From assembly GCA_038373865.1 (NCBI GenBank), contig JAXGGA010001054.1:1-64000 (forward strand): a stretch of 64,000 bases of DNA. The letters run 5' to 3'. Each line of letters begins with the position of its first letter. Positions within the stretch are counted from its first letter, which is position 1. The position numbers and the translations under genes were made by a program. The notes beneath the pieces were generated by a model. That model was not told where the DNA came from. It searched no databases and saw only the letters and a list, made by a program, of their open reading frames with translations. The DNA is from Uloborus plumipes. Its lineage: Eukaryota; Arthropoda; Arachnida; Araneae; Uloboridae. Shown here one piece after another: positions 24,089 to 35,945 of the stretch.

Positions 24089-26672
24089 CACTCTTAAAAC
24101 TGTGCCTCTGAAATAAGAGGCACATTTTGAATTTTTGTGCCTCTGAAAATTAAGAGGCACATTTAAAATGAAAGGCACTATTTGTGCCTCTGAAATTAAA
24201 AAGCACATACCGTGCCTTTGATTTTAGATTTCAGTGCCTTATATTTGAAAACGTTTCTGCCACTGATATTAGATTTCAGTGCCTTATATTTGAAAACGTC
24301 TGTGTCTCTGATTTTTGATTTCAGTGCCTTACATTTAAAAGGATTTGTGCCTCTTATAGGTTTGTAATAATAATAATGGTTTATTAAGGGGAATTTCAAC
24401 GTTAGTTTATAGTAACTTCTTAATTTTTTACCCCAATGCTTGTATGTTTAAAACTTTTTTTAGGTTTTAATTCTTCATGACACATTAATTAGATACTATA
24501 TCAAAACAAAATGTTTCCCAAAGAATATAAAAATCTTGTGCATAATACTTTATTTCAAACATTTTCTGATTTGATTGTTGTATAAGCTCTTATTTTCGCT
24601 AATCTTGTCAACAGAACCGAAAGTTGGACAAGATAAGAAAAAAAAATGCTATTAAGCTTCAGTTTTTGCCATTGTACTGTACGACATAGCAAAAATTAGT
24701 ACTTCATAACAAATTGTCAGTTTGATCCTGAAACAAAGGTAGTCTTACATGATTGAATTTATTCAATTTTAATTAAAAGGTAACTTTTTGAAAGACAATA
24801 TTGAGAATAGGAACAAAACAAGGTATTTCAACTATTTTCAATTTTAGTTGCTTTAATTTAAATTTATTAAATGTAATAAATGGAAATGCTATAAAATATA
24901 GAGTGATTTCAACCTTTTATGCAAAATAGTATCTTTATAGGGAGAGCAAACACTTGATGTTTTATAATGCTGTAGTTTCAAATTTAGTTATTACGTACAG
25001 GATAATAACCGACCATTCCATACTATCTCGATAAAAATTGCAAGATTTCTTTAATTCACATCTAAACACATTTTAAACTTCTGTTACAATTCAAAAACAT
25101 CATAACAGTTTTTTATAACTACGAACATGTTGCGGATCCAAAAAATGGTTTAAATTGATCACTGAGTACTCGGCCTGCTAGAGAAAAATTGTTTGACAAA
25201 CAAATTTCACTAAAAGTTGTAATTTTGTGTAATAAAATCTCATTAAAAGATAACAAGTTCAATAAATTTGAAGTCAACTGAATCTCGTGATAAAGTATTT
25301 TACCGTAGTAAAGGCCGCATGAAAATTGACAAAGTTAAAATTTATTAAATTTAATAAATAAATGCTGCGATACAGAAAATTAGTGAATTTAAACTTTAAT
25401 GCACAGAGGCAAGTTTCTTTTATAAATCTACTTTTGAATCTGCAATTTCTACGAGAATAGTCTTTTTTTACTTATTTTTGCCTAAAAAAATCCTATTATA
25501 TTTTAACAAGGTCAACAAATTTATATTCAACTGAATCTTGTGAGAATTTATACTTTATCATGATGAAGTACTACGAAATATTATCAAATTGAGTTAAAAT
25601 TAATTTTAAACTTTAAAAAAAATGCTAAATCATAATTTATTATTTTTCAAAAAATCCTACTATATTTTAAAAAGTAGTACAATAAATTTCAAGTCAACCG
25701 AATCTTGTGAGACTATATTTATCATAATAAAGCCCATGCAACTAAAAAATAATTACTTATTTTGTCAATGGAGCTTTTTGCCAGAACAACAAATATTATC
25801 AAATATCTAACATATTAAACCATTATGGCAAATGAGACTAAGATTTTAATTAAAATAACGTTGATAAATCATAATAGAAATAAATTGGACGAGATATTTT
25901 ACATACCTGTCGTAGTACAAAATGTCACCATACAGCACAAAAAAGATCAGCAAAGGAGTATGTAGATTTTAAAAAATACACTAACATACCCTTTTGCTGT
26001 CCATTTTGTTATCGATGTTTCCATAGGAAGACGTTTGAAACAGCAGTTTATGCCTCGGCAATTAATAATGCATAATGGATGGACAGATAAATAAAATCTT
26101 CTTCTGATAATAAATGTTCAGAGCAAACCATAAAATGCTTATTCTGCACAAAATGCGCCCGACTGACTTTTCATTTGCAATTTCTTCAAACGATGTATCT
26201 TGTAAAGGAAAGGCATGGAACGATCAAATTTCTACATTACAACTTGATTTTCGTTCCCTTTTCTTACATCCGCATCAAACAACAATGCAAAATGTAAAAC
26301 TATTTCTCTCAAACTAATAATTTTGCTTGAAAACGTCGAAAGAATACATTTAATCCTGAATTTTAAAAGCGAACTTTCCGCTATCTCCAGCATTGAAAAT
26401 AAACATACGGGTCACGTGATCAGCTATAACCTCAAACGCAAAGCGTTCATCAGCGGCTTACCCGATGTGCCGCTTAAAACTTGCGAAGTGGGAATTTAAA
26501 AGGCACGCCGATTCAGTGTGCCTTTAAAAAGCTTTGCTTTCCTGTCCGTGCCGTTCATCTCGTTGTGCTTTGTAGGTGTCAGAGGCACCTACGCTTTGTG
26601 CCTCTGATATGTAATTAATATAAGGCACAATTCTCTTGTGCCTTACATGTAAGCGGCACACTTTTAAGAGTG
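24089..26672. mobile_element. 2.6-kb TA-flanked element with CACTCTTAAAA ends and GTGCC motifs
   Basis: The terminal inverted repeats CACTCTTAAAACTGTGCC and CACTCTTAAAAGTGTGCC match 17 of 18 and are flanked by TA (24087-24088, 26673-26674). Both subterminal zones are filled with GTGCCTCTGA/TCAGAGGCAC and GTGCCTTA motifs (24105-24350 and 26500-26660). The middle is very AT-rich and has no recognisable coding. It carries GTGCC motifs as the element at 6792-7115 does and has similar outer bases (CACTCTTAA against CACTGTTAA). Confidence 0.82.
24206..24350. repeat. about 57-bp minisatellite inside the CACTCTTAAAA element
   Basis: The unit 'tgatattagatttcagtgcc' plus 'ttatatttgaaaacgt' repeats about three times at 24217, 24264 and 24312 with small changes. 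Translated antisense it gives repeated KYKALKS, which is only a by-product. Confidence 0.65.
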
Positions 26673-26674
26673 TA

Positions 26675-27260
26675 TGGAGAGGGGGCTCGGAAACTGTAGT
26701 CCGAAATTTTTTGAAATTATAGCTCTAAAACGTAGTTCTAGACGATCTTTGATGATGTTTAGGAGAGAGGAGGTTTGGGGGCCCACACCCGATAATTTGT
26801 GAATTTATAGTCTCAAGAATGCATTTTATACCATCTTTGATATCATTAGGGATAGAACAGGTTCGGTGGCTCTCCCCGATATTTTTTTTTTTTTTTTTTG
26901 AAACTGAAATTTTAAACATGCAGCTGTAGAGTATCTAATTATGCTAGGGAGAAACGGGTTCAGCGGCTCTCCCTCGGAAACTTTCCATAGTTGTAGCTCT
27001 AAAAATAGTAGAGGGACGGACCGGAAATGTTTCGCAATTGAAGCTCCAAAAACGTAATTTTAGTCCGCTTTAAATTTCAATGAGGAGTTTTTCAGAAGCT
27101 GACTTTTAATGTGCAATTGTAGTTGTTAAAAAATCATGCAGTGTAGGGTTAATGATGGTAAAGGGGGGCTTCTCGGAGTATGGGTGGGGGATCTTTCTTT
27201 AGACTTCTTGAAATTGAAATCCTAATTGTGCACTGTGCAGTTGCAGTCCATCTTTGATTA
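26675..27260. repeat. degenerate tandem repeats of about 100 bp
   Basis: Phrases such as 'gaccatctttgat(g/a)t', 'ttaggga(t)aga(a)', 'ggttc(a/g)g(c/t)ggctctcc' and 'gaaatt.tagctc.aaaa' recur every 90-130 bp. The theme resumes right after the inserted element at 27758 (aaaggatgaagttcgggta). The copies are old and diverged, so boundaries are approximate. Confidence 0.5.
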
Positions 27261-27766
27261 AATATGGGCAGAGGTGCCCATCCTCCCCAAGCTCAATGGC
27301 GCAAATCCCCGCCCCCCAAAAAAATTTTCACAACCCTCTTGTGCTTTTTATATTCATTTTTACCTCTCTTTTTATTTTAGTTATTTTTTAAAATATTATT
27401 TTTTAAATATTTATTTATTTTTTAAGTATTATTTATTTATTCTTTTTTTTATTTATTTTTTATGTATTATTATTTTTTTAAAAGTACTAATTATGCGTAG
27501 AACAGAATCGCTTTTTTCCTCTTCCAGACATTCCAAGCACACTCACACAAACAAAATAAATAAATAAATAATAATAATAAAGAAATAAAAGAACTAATTT
27601 AAATTGAAAATATTAATTAATGAATAATTTTTATTAAAAAAATCAGTAAATAATTTAAATAAATAAGTAAATAAATAAATTAGTTTTAAAAATCCCCCCC
27701 CCCCAATTTTGATGGCGCAACTTGCGCCATAATCCCCCCCCCCCTGTGGGCACCCCTGAATATGAA
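27261..27766. mobile_element. hAT-like element with CAG(A/G)GGTGCCCA ends (copy 1)
   Basis: The body 27269-27758 starts CAGAGGTGCCCA and ends as the inverse of CAGGGGTGCCCA. The flanks AATATGGG and AATATGAA agree at 6 of 8 positions, consistent with a decayed 8-bp duplication. ATGGCGCAA follows near both ends, once as a small palindrome (ggcgcaacttgcgcc at 27714). The interior is T-rich to A-rich with tattc/acattccaagcacac phrases shared with the second copy at 40215-40707. Non-coding. Confidence 0.7.
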
Positions 27767-27930
27767 AAGGATGAAGTTCGGGTACTCTGCTACAGAATTC
27801 TTTCAAAATTAAAGTTTCAAAAATGCTCTTCAGGGCTACCGTTTTTGCCGTACTTGAAGGTTCTAGGATCTTCCTTCCCCCCCTTCCGCTTCCTTGACCA
27901 CTTCCCTATCTTCTTTTTTGATGTTTTAAA

Positions 27931-28122
27931 TCTATAATAATAAAAGCAAGTGTAATATGTCTGTCTGTCTGTCTGCCTGTCTGTCCATTTGTCTGACCGA
28001 GCTCTCCAGCCAAATCTATCGCACGCAGGGACCTGGAATTTTTTACACGAAAGCACAAAGGGGCTGGCCACCAGACCTCGAAGCCCAATTTTCGATTTTT
28101 TAATTAGAAAAATTTTAAAAAA
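27931..28122 (+). mobile_element. Helitron 5'-end fragment
   Basis: TCTATAATAATAAAAGCAAG follows an A and runs into a TGTCTG microsatellite (27957-27985), a frequent design at Helitron 5' ends. No CTAG terminus is seen before the next Helitron begins at 28123. This is either a truncated copy interrupted by the next one or an alternative 5' end using the same 3' end. Confidence 0.5.
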
Positions 28123-29719
28123 TCTATATATATATAAAGATGACGGTGATTGTTCGTTTGTAACCGCTGACCAGAAGTCTCCACAGCACCTACAGACCTG
28201 AAACTTGGCTCAAAAATTCGAACGTACCTCGCCCTCGTGCACCTCGAAGGCCAAATTTTTAATTTCTAATTAGTTATTTTTAAATTAATTAATTAGTCTC
28301 ACTTTTGTTGTATCCGCTATAATTGAGGGGAGAAAACCTTCCCACACCCCAAAACATTATATATCGTTGGAAAGGGTTTTTTTCTGAAAAAGAAAAGTTT
28401 TAGCACGTTTCTGTCCGTTAATTAGGACAGGAGATATTAATTAATCAAATTTAATCAATTTTCAAGGCCTAACTCTGTACGCAGAACTGAAACACTAGAG
28501 CCATTTTCCTGATCAGCTGCTCTTTTGTCCCTGAAGTTACTTTGTGATTTAAATTTGCGTATAGATTTAAGCCTTGAAAATTTATTCAATTTGATTAATT
28601 AATATCTCCCGTTACTTACTTAACTTTCTGTCTCTTATATTTATTTGGCGAATTGATTTAAACTTTAACATGACTTTAAGTGGAATTTAAAAGGTTGTGA
28701 AGCGCATTTGAACTAAAGAATATAATAATTTGTCTTCAGAGGGGTTAAAGTGAATTTAAATTTATTAAGTTGACTTCCTCAAAATTCGGTGTTACCGAAA
28801 ATGTCACAATGGAACTATTATTGTTAAAAATTTAGGGATGGCTATTCAGTTCCTCTTCGCATTTGGCGTCGTAAAGTTTGGCGACAATCAGGAAATTTAC
28901 CAAACCTCCCAGCCAGTGAAACACTACTTTCTCCAAATCAAAGAAAAAGAAAACTGTCTGGGAAGGAACAGTAGTTGTTTGCAGTCTAAAGAGTATTTTA
29001 TTGCATGTTTAAAACATGTATTTAATGCCGCCATCACTAAATTTTTAATAATAATAGTTCCATTCTGACATTTTCTGTAACACCGCTATTCAGTTACTTT
29101 TCATATTTGGCGTCGTAAATTTTGGCAACAATCGGGAAATTTTCCAAACTTCCCGGCCAGTGAAATCTTGATTATTTGAGGGTCACTGTTAGATTGTAAT
29201 CACTTCAAAGCGATGGTACGAAAGACATTATATTTCTTTCCTTTTAATGTTCACATTAAAATCATGGAAGAATGGTTGTGGCTGATCTACCTGATACAAT
29301 CGGTTCCCTATGTTAATAAATTTAGATTTGGCGACCAATTTTACATTGAAATTACGGTTAAATCGGTGAATTATATTAAATTTCAAGGGCAATATTGCTG
29401 TGGTCGTTGAGAGTTTTCGAAAATCTTGGCTCTACAGTTGTGTCAAAAGTTCCATTGAAACGTAAAAATTTCGCTAAAAATAAATAAGTTCGTCACACAC
29501 ACACGAAAAGAAGAAAAAAGTCTTTAAAACTAAAATAATCCTCGCATTGAGCACTACAAACTGAAATGGCATTAAAAGTGTCATATTTTAAAAGGTCGTG
29601 GTGCACATTTGAATTACAGAATATAATAATTTTACTTAAGAGGGTGGAGTGAATTTAAATTTATTCAGTTGACTTTCTTTACATTTTTCTCACGGGCTTT
29701 GCCGTGCGGGTACTGCTAG
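28123..29719 (+). mobile_element. non-autonomous Helitron (1.6 kb)
   Basis: It starts TCTATATATATATAAAGATG after an A (28122). It ends with the hairpin CACGG (29691-29695)/CCGTG (29702-29706), then cgggtactg and CTAG (29716-29719) before a T (29720). These are Helitron ends with A-T insertion. The interior contains two degenerate copies of a segment around 28840-28920 and 29090-29165 (gctattcagtt.ct..tc.catttggcgtcgtaaa). No Rep/helicase frame is present. Confidence 0.85.
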
Positions 29720-29720
29720 T

Positions 29721-30556
29721 TGTTAATAAAACATGTTGTGGACAAGCCTCTCGATTTTTTTTCTTCTAAAATCATTTTAGTGCTTTCTTTTCCATTTTAA
29801 AAAATCTTTAATTTCCAGATTGATATTATTATTCTTCTTGAAAAACTTGTGTTTGCGGCAAAGTAAAACTTTTAACATTTGAGACTGATGTGGTATTTTT
29901 AAATGATACTTTTAATCTTTTTTTGCCTTTATTTTATTTTAAATACATTGCCGTCTGAATCTTTAGATAGTTTTAGTTAATACTTTCGTTTTTTAATTTC
30001 GAGCATTTAGAACTATTGGTACGACTATTGATTACAATATTTTTAATCTCGCTCAGTGTATGTATTTATTTTTTGCTTTTAAATCATTTTTAGGCGATCG
30101 GTTTACTTTCTCCACTTAGCTGTAGTTTTCGTGTTATTTCATTTTTACGAAATTAGAAATGTAAATATGTTGGTAGCCACTGAATGTATCACGTTTTTTC
30201 TTAATTGATTCTTATCTGACCAATCAAAATACTTTTGTTTCGTTTATTTTTTAAATTTTTTTTTTAAAAAGTGGGGAAAAACTTCACAAATTTTAATTTA
30301 AAATGGATTTTTAAAAACAAATATTTGCTCAAGAGAGGCAAATATCTCCCAGGGCGGCAGAGCCTCTCCTGGCTTATTCCTGCCTACGGCTCAGATGGGG
30401 GGGGGGGGGAGTAAGGCAACGCTCTTGAGATAGGCACCTCTGTGATTAATATATATATTTTTTTTTGTGAGCCCGGCAAGACCTAGGGCCGCCACTGAAT
30501 ACAAAGCAATGTTATTTGAATGTCAATGAATTATGTTCACCAAAATGCATTTTATG
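29721..30556. other. AT-rich non-coding DNA with one possible hAT end
   Basis: At 30480-30496 'gacctagggccgccactg' resembles an inverted hAT end (CAGTGGCGGCCC). A possible partner at 30355 (cagggcggcagagcc) is weak. Nothing else is recognised. Confidence 0.4.
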
Positions 30557-30783
30557 TTAACCCATTAATGCCTAGCGTCCCTTTTTAGGGGCGGTCCAAA
30601 AAGTGTTTGAATTTACTAAAACTGAATATTTTAACCAAATAATAGTGTTCAATTATTGCTTTGGTATTGTTTCAATTCATTATTAACAGACTGCAGCACA
30701 TAACCATTGTAGAGTGTGTTCTGTAGCCGTGTAACCAGCATATGAAATATCTTTGGAAAAAAACTGTCAGACAGTAATAGGTT
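30557..30783. mobile_element. piggyBac-like MITE, internally deleted copy
   Basis: TTAA (30557-30560) is followed by CCCATTAATGCCTAGCGTCC. The first half matches the inverted right half of the element at 60892-61416: aaaaagtgtttgaattt, aaccaaataatagt, cattattaacaga and ttctgtagccgt are all shared. Its far end (tctttggaaaaaaactgtcag) matches that element's other end, but the last bases have decayed (acagtaatagg). TTAA plus a terminal CCC is the piggyBac-type signature. Confidence 0.72.
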
Positions 30784-30891
30784 CCCAAGTAGCACACTTC
30801 GTTTTTTAAAGGTTGTAAAATGGTTATTACCGCTGTGACAACGGATTAAAAACGTTTATATAACGTTTAAACGTTTTTTGTGCTACCTGGG
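30784..30891. mobile_element. 108-bp MITE with CCCA(A/G)GTAGCACA ends
   Basis: The left CCCAAGTAGCACAC and inverted right CCCAGGTAGCACAA pair. TTAA follows on the right (30892-30895); on the left the corresponding bases merge with the decayed end of the previous MITE. Inner AACGTTT repeats form more pairing. It directly abuts the preceding element. Confidence 0.6.
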
Positions 30892-30895
30892 TTAA

Positions 30896-31534
30896 TAAAT
30901 TGGAATTGATTCAATGGCGTTTTGCGTTGAGTTTCAATCCAGCATCTTACTTCGAGATTGGATAAGATGCTGAAATGGAAACGTTTTCAAATTTTTCTGT
31001 TTATAGGGCAAAAAAATGTTTTTCCAAGTGAAACCAAATTTTTAATTTTTTATGAATCAAAAAGTCCATATTTCAATGAGGAATTGGTTGTTTAAGAATA
31101 ACATCAATAAAATAAAGTTGAAAAATTCGGCGTCTGTTCCTTAATATTTTTCTGCGTAAACGCTTTTACCTAGCATTTACTAATTTTTTGAAAAAATTTG
31201 GATATGAGTGCGAAGAAAAAAAAGTTGAACTATAATTGCTTTCAGAAACAGTATTAGGTTAATTATGAAACACAAGATTATCACAATAATATATTTTACA
31301 AATTAAGTAATTTCATTGTATAATTCAAATTTATTAAAACTTTTTAAAAATTCCCGACGAAAAACGACTTTAAAACAGGAAATAAAAAAAACAGTATTCA
31401 TTTCAGAATTTCTGCAATTGTTTTGAATTTTTAAAAATACCTGTGTATTTTGGAGGGAGGGGAAAAAAAAGAAAAAAGAGGGAAATAAAAGAAAACAAAG
31501 ATTTAAGATTTCCGTCGTTTTCTATATTTGGTCT
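30896..31534. other. AT-rich non-coding DNA
   Basis: No gene and no repeat end are recognised. Confidence 0.5.
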
Positions 31535-32345
31535 TTTTAGCCTACTTTCCCGTTAAAAATAAAAGAAAGAGGAAAAAAGTATTAAAAGTGGCTAAATGCA
31601 TCTAAAAAATGTCGCCAAGTCCAAAAAATATCGCCAAGTCGAAAAAAAAATCTAAAAAGAAATAAAAAGGTAAAATGAATATCGAAAAATTAAAAATTTG
31701 AAAGTAGGGTATTGAGATGGGAAATTTGTATGTCGGTCGGTCTGTCTGTCTGTCCCCCCCCTCCCTAATAACTTTTGAATGAACATTCCGACTTTGACAA
31801 ACTTTTTTTTTTTGTTGGAAAGATCTCGGCGAGTACAGCTCATTCCCATATTTGATTTTTCGATTTGAACAATTTTTGGTTCAACTTTGAACCGTTCAAA
31901 CAACCTGTCCCGCGATGCTAACTTTTGAGTGAACAGTCCGATTTGAACAAACTTTTTTTTTGTTCGAAAGATCTTATCAAGGATACTTCATTCCCGTATT
32001 TACATTTCCGATTTGAACAATTTTTCGTTCAACATTGAACCGCTCAAGCAAGCTGTCACCCCTAATAACTTTTGAGTGAACAGTCCGATTTAAATAAACT
32101 TTTTTTTTTGTTCGAAGGATCTCAGCAAGGATACTTCATTACCGTATTTAAATTTTCAATTTGAACATTTTTTCGTTCAACATTGAACCGTTCAAGCAAC
32201 CTTTCCCCACCTAATAACTTCTGAGTGAACCATCCGAATGGAATAAACTTTTTTTTGTTTGAAAGATCTCGGAGAGGCTCATTCCCATATTTCGCTTTTT
32301 GATTTGAACCATTTTTCGTTCAATATTGAACCGTTCAGAAAAAAA
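31535..32345. repeat. dispersed repeat with internal ~147-bp satellite (copy 1, four units)
   Basis: It opens with 'ttagcctactttcccg' and 'gtggctaaatgcatc', then a TGTCTG run. Four tandem units follow, each beginning near 'cctaataacttttgagtgaa' (about 31766, 31915, 32062, 32209) and containing 'gaacaaactttttttt', 'gttcgaaagatct' and 'ttcaacattgaaccgttcaa'. Two other copies lie at 45170-45690 and 54730-55375. No coding was found. It may be the end of an unidentified element. Confidence 0.75.
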
Positions 32346-33739
32346 TTTAACATTAGCGCCTAAGTTGAATGTTGGTCCTAAAATTAAAGTCGGATTTTCT
32401 TCAAACTAATTTTGCAAGAAAATGGTTTTGATAAATAATGTTTGTAAAGTACTTTTCTGAATAATCTTCTGTGAGGACTCTGATTCCGACTCCGACTCCG
32501 CAAACATGGCGGAAATGCAGGCTCAGAAAAAAAATGACTGACTGTGCAGACGATTTTTTGTTTATTTATTCATTTTTTTATAATTACTATTATTTTTTTT
32601 TTTGGCAGACGATTTTTTTTGTAACAAAAATGTTTCATTCACGAGGGCATTTTATTCTTTATTTATATTTAACAACTGGCAACGGATTAAAAGTGAAATT
32701 CGAGACATTTTATCAACGGACGAGTTTTTTTTCTTCTTTCTTTGATAAAATGTGTTTTGATGTACTTTGTACTTTTATTTATTTTTTTTTTTTTTTTGAA
32801 AACGATTGAGGAATTTTTCTACGGAAGAACTGTAACAGTTACATTCTTTAAAAGTTGCGACAAAACTTTATTTATTCGTTAATTTACTTTTATTTACTTT
32901 TTACGTGTCTATTTCATCTGATGAGAGGGGTATATTTTGCTTTTAGGAATCAGCTTTAACTGCTAAAAAGGTACGTTTGACATAATTTTTAGTCTCAGAT
33001 AATCAAGAGAATAATGATCAGATGCTAGAATGCCGATGTCGATGTACGGGAAAGTAGGCTCGTTTAGTTCTTGACAGAACTTCTTGTTTAAATTGTGTTG
33101 TTGCTTCTCAGCTTTTTATTATCTCTTCAAAATGAACCATAGCTTTAGTAAGCTAAGTCATCACTTTTTCTTCACATTTTATTATTCATCATCACTTTTT
33201 CTTTTTCAGTAAATTATTTGCTGGCTATTTTTACTGAACATAAAACCTAATTAAAAGTATATTCAGATCGAACACGGTCAAACTGTGTTTTATTTTAACA
33301 CATGATTTAAATGACAAAAGCAAAAAAAAAAGAGTAATATTTCTTTAATGTTTATAAAATAATTTAAAGTTAAAGTTAAAATTAAAGTTCAATTTTACAT
33401 GCTCCTAAAAACTTCCACTTACTTTTTATCATAGATAATATTTTCTTTGAAAGAGGTGCTAAAAAGTTAATTTCCTCAAAACAGGAAGAAGAAGGAAGAA
33501 AAACAATAGTAAAAGGCTCTTATGTTGAAAAACAAAACCCTCCATATTTTTAACGTATTTAATTTAATTAATTTATTTATTTACATATTCGTCTCGCTAA
33601 ATTGCTAAAATATGATTAATATTTATTTGGCAAAAGTTTCGCAGCAGGTTCGCACGCCAGAGGAAAAAAAAAAATATATATCGTATTAACGTATTAAGGA
33701 AAATATTTTTTATTTTAAATAATGTCTCCAAAACAGAAC
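32346..33739. other. AT-rich non-coding DNA
   Basis: The open frame 32471-32809 is T-rich (poly-Phe/Tyr) and not gene-like. No repeat ends are recognised. Confidence 0.5.
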
Positions 33740-34480
33740 CGTGATTTTTATTCACTTTTCTTTGACATGAACACGGTTCATTAAATTTTCGCCTAATCTT
33801 GTGCCTCGTCTTTCGATCCCAGGTCTCCAGCCACCACGGATGCCCGAGAGCAGCGCCCCCTCGGCGCGAGGTGCCATCGATAGCGCGCTCCGGAACAATC
33901 CTAATGCGTCCTTAAACGTTTTGGCTCTCGGAAACGGTCGCCAAGTGGAGCGGCGTTCACTCAAAGAAAGGGGAAATAAGTTGCCAAATATGGTTTTGGA
34001 GAATTATTAAGACAAGCACACACACACACGAGAGTGCAACGTGGAGGGGGGAAAGCAGCGAAAGAGAAATATAAACGTAATGGTAAAAAGGGAGAGACGG
34101 CGGAGGAGGCGGAGAGGGGAAATCATCCAATGAGCCCGAGGCACGCCCAGGCAACGCCTGCTATTGGCTGTTGCCCGTGGCGATGGTCGAGTCCAAGCGC
34201 GTCGGAGGGGAGTCCGTCTGTCGGGATGGGAGCGATTCGCGATCGCGAGCTCTCAGACTCCTCGGGATGCGGAAAAGGGGGATGTGCGGAAATTGAGGAG
34301 GATGAAGAGGGGATCCGGCGTGATTCCCCTGGCGGGCAAGGAGCCTTTGAGAGGGTGGGGCGGAGGGTGGAGGTCGGACGCCATGGAACATGTGTAGCGC
34401 TCGATGCGCGGAGATGCCGTTTAAAATCGCCTTTTCGAAAATGGACTTGTGCTATTAAAGGTGCGCTGGGATAAGTTTTC
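33740..34480. promoter_or_regulatory. CpG-rich island with CCAAT motifs, possible promoter
   Basis: This is the most GC- and CpG-rich tract of the window (for example gcgccccctcggcgcgagg, gcgcgctccgg, gattcgcgatcgcgag). It includes two CCAAT motifs in opposite directions (ccaatgag at about 34127, and attggctg at about 34164) and purine-rich GGAGGCGGAG blocks. Open frames of 65-146 codons overlap on both strands with no recognisable domain, so coding cannot be claimed. An unmethylated promoter or first-exon region is the simplest reading; an ancient GC-rich repeat is the alternative. An (AC)n run lies at 34016-34030. Confidence 0.4.
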
Positions 34481-35254
34481 GTTCGTTACGCACTTAACCT
34501 ATAACAACAAATTAAAGCTTGAGTGAAAGGTTAAATTAAAGCATGAGTGAAAATGTTAGGCAATTAGAAAGGCCCATGGGAAATTTTCACCCTGATTTTT
34601 TTTCCCCCATTAGAAATAAATTTAAAAAATCTACATTTGAGAAAAAAAAAATCAACTTTTAAAACCTGCAGTTGTTCCCATTTCTCTATTGAGTTGGTTT
34701 TTTAGTTTTATTGGGTTTAATGCAGCGGTAGGCAACCTATCGCTCGAGCCCATTTTAAGTCGATCGTGGCAATATTTTGAACCTTGCTTTTTCTTCCTTG
34801 TTTAATTAATCTCCACTAATTTCTGGTACAAAATGAGGTCAAACGTCTAAATCAAAGTTGTTCGAAAAATTTCCTAACTTTTTATAGTCGCTGGAGCATT
34901 TTAGTCGCCATTTGATCAATTTTAAAACAAGCAATATTCTTGTGTCTTAAAATATTTTGATGTGCGTTAACACAATATTATTTTATGATTTTAAAGTAAC
35001 TAAATATTTTAAAAGCATGAACTTTTTTTTATTATTTATTCAGTTTTTTTTTATAACGCCCTAGCAAAGTATATTTCAATTTGAGCAAAAAATGTTTTAA
35101 AATAATCCTAAATATAGTTTTAAAATACTAAAAAATACGCTTTTTGAGTTAATCAAACTAAAAAGAATATTTTCAAAACTATTGAATATCCGCTCTAAGT
35201 TTACATGCGCTTATACATCAACATGCAACACAGTTTAGCCTTTAGTATTAATAA
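34481..35254. other. AT-rich non-coding DNA
   Basis: A possible lone hAT end (gcagcggtaggcaacct) lies at 34722. No partner end was found. Confidence 0.45.
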
Positions 35255-35764
35255 TACAGTCGACGCTCGATATAACGACCATCTCTTGTTCCATAAAAAA
35301 GTCCATATAACGAGTGGTCGCTATAAGAGGTAGAACAGGGTTATTGGGATAGAGTTCGCAGAGAGAACGTTGGGACTTTTTTCACTGGTCGTTAGGGAGT
35401 GGTCATTTATTATGGCCAAGGGGGGGGGCGGAAGCTAAGCTTCATTTTATGAAAAAATTACATGACCCCTCATCAAGCTGTCATATAATTTTCGTGACCC
35501 CTGTGGGAAATTCTAAATATTTTCATGACCCCCCCCCCTTAATTAACATTGCAAGATTTTTTTTTTTTTATTTTAATTTTTCAATCAGCCTGCAACTTTT
35601 TTCAGCTTATAGATCATAGCGTTGAAAGAACTAATAATAAATTTTATCTCTAACTAATACAAGTAAAATCAAAAACAAAAAAAAAATATTGTATGCATAT
35701 AAAAGAAATCCAATGAACATAAAACAAAAAATTGAAGCAACAAACTAATAGTGTCTCATTAGGC

Positions 35765-35945
35765 CAGGTGTAGCCAACTTTTTGGGAAGAGAGACACTAT
35801 GACTGCAACTATCAATTTCTCCAGCATACTGTACTAGTTATTAAGCAAGTTTTCATTTTTTTTTAAATTTTCAAAGTTTACATGGCACAGTTACTGCTTC
35901 AACTAACTGCATTGCAGCACGCATGCTACAAGTTGGGAATCTCTG
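35765..35945. mobile_element. possible hAT-like MITE
   Basis: The candidate ends are CAGGTGTAGCCAACTT and (inverted) CAGAGATTCCCAACTT. The 8-bp flanks (CATTAGGC, CATTTGAA) agree only in the first four bases. It is weak but lies in the non-coding part of the 4.4-kb transposon, where an insertion would be tolerated. Confidence 0.35.

Noticed and set aside
28838..29068. 76-codon open frame
   Set aside because: It lies inside the non-autonomous Helitron, in a segment partly duplicated at 29090, and has no recognised domain.
31766..32345. CRISPR-like regularly spaced repeats
   Set aside because: The whole unit repeats (tandem satellite) with no unique spacers, and the context is eukaryotic.
34034..34474. 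146-codon open frame in the CpG island
   Set aside because: Overlapped by equally long frames on both strands, no recognisable domain, and expected by chance where stop codons are rare in GC-rich DNA.
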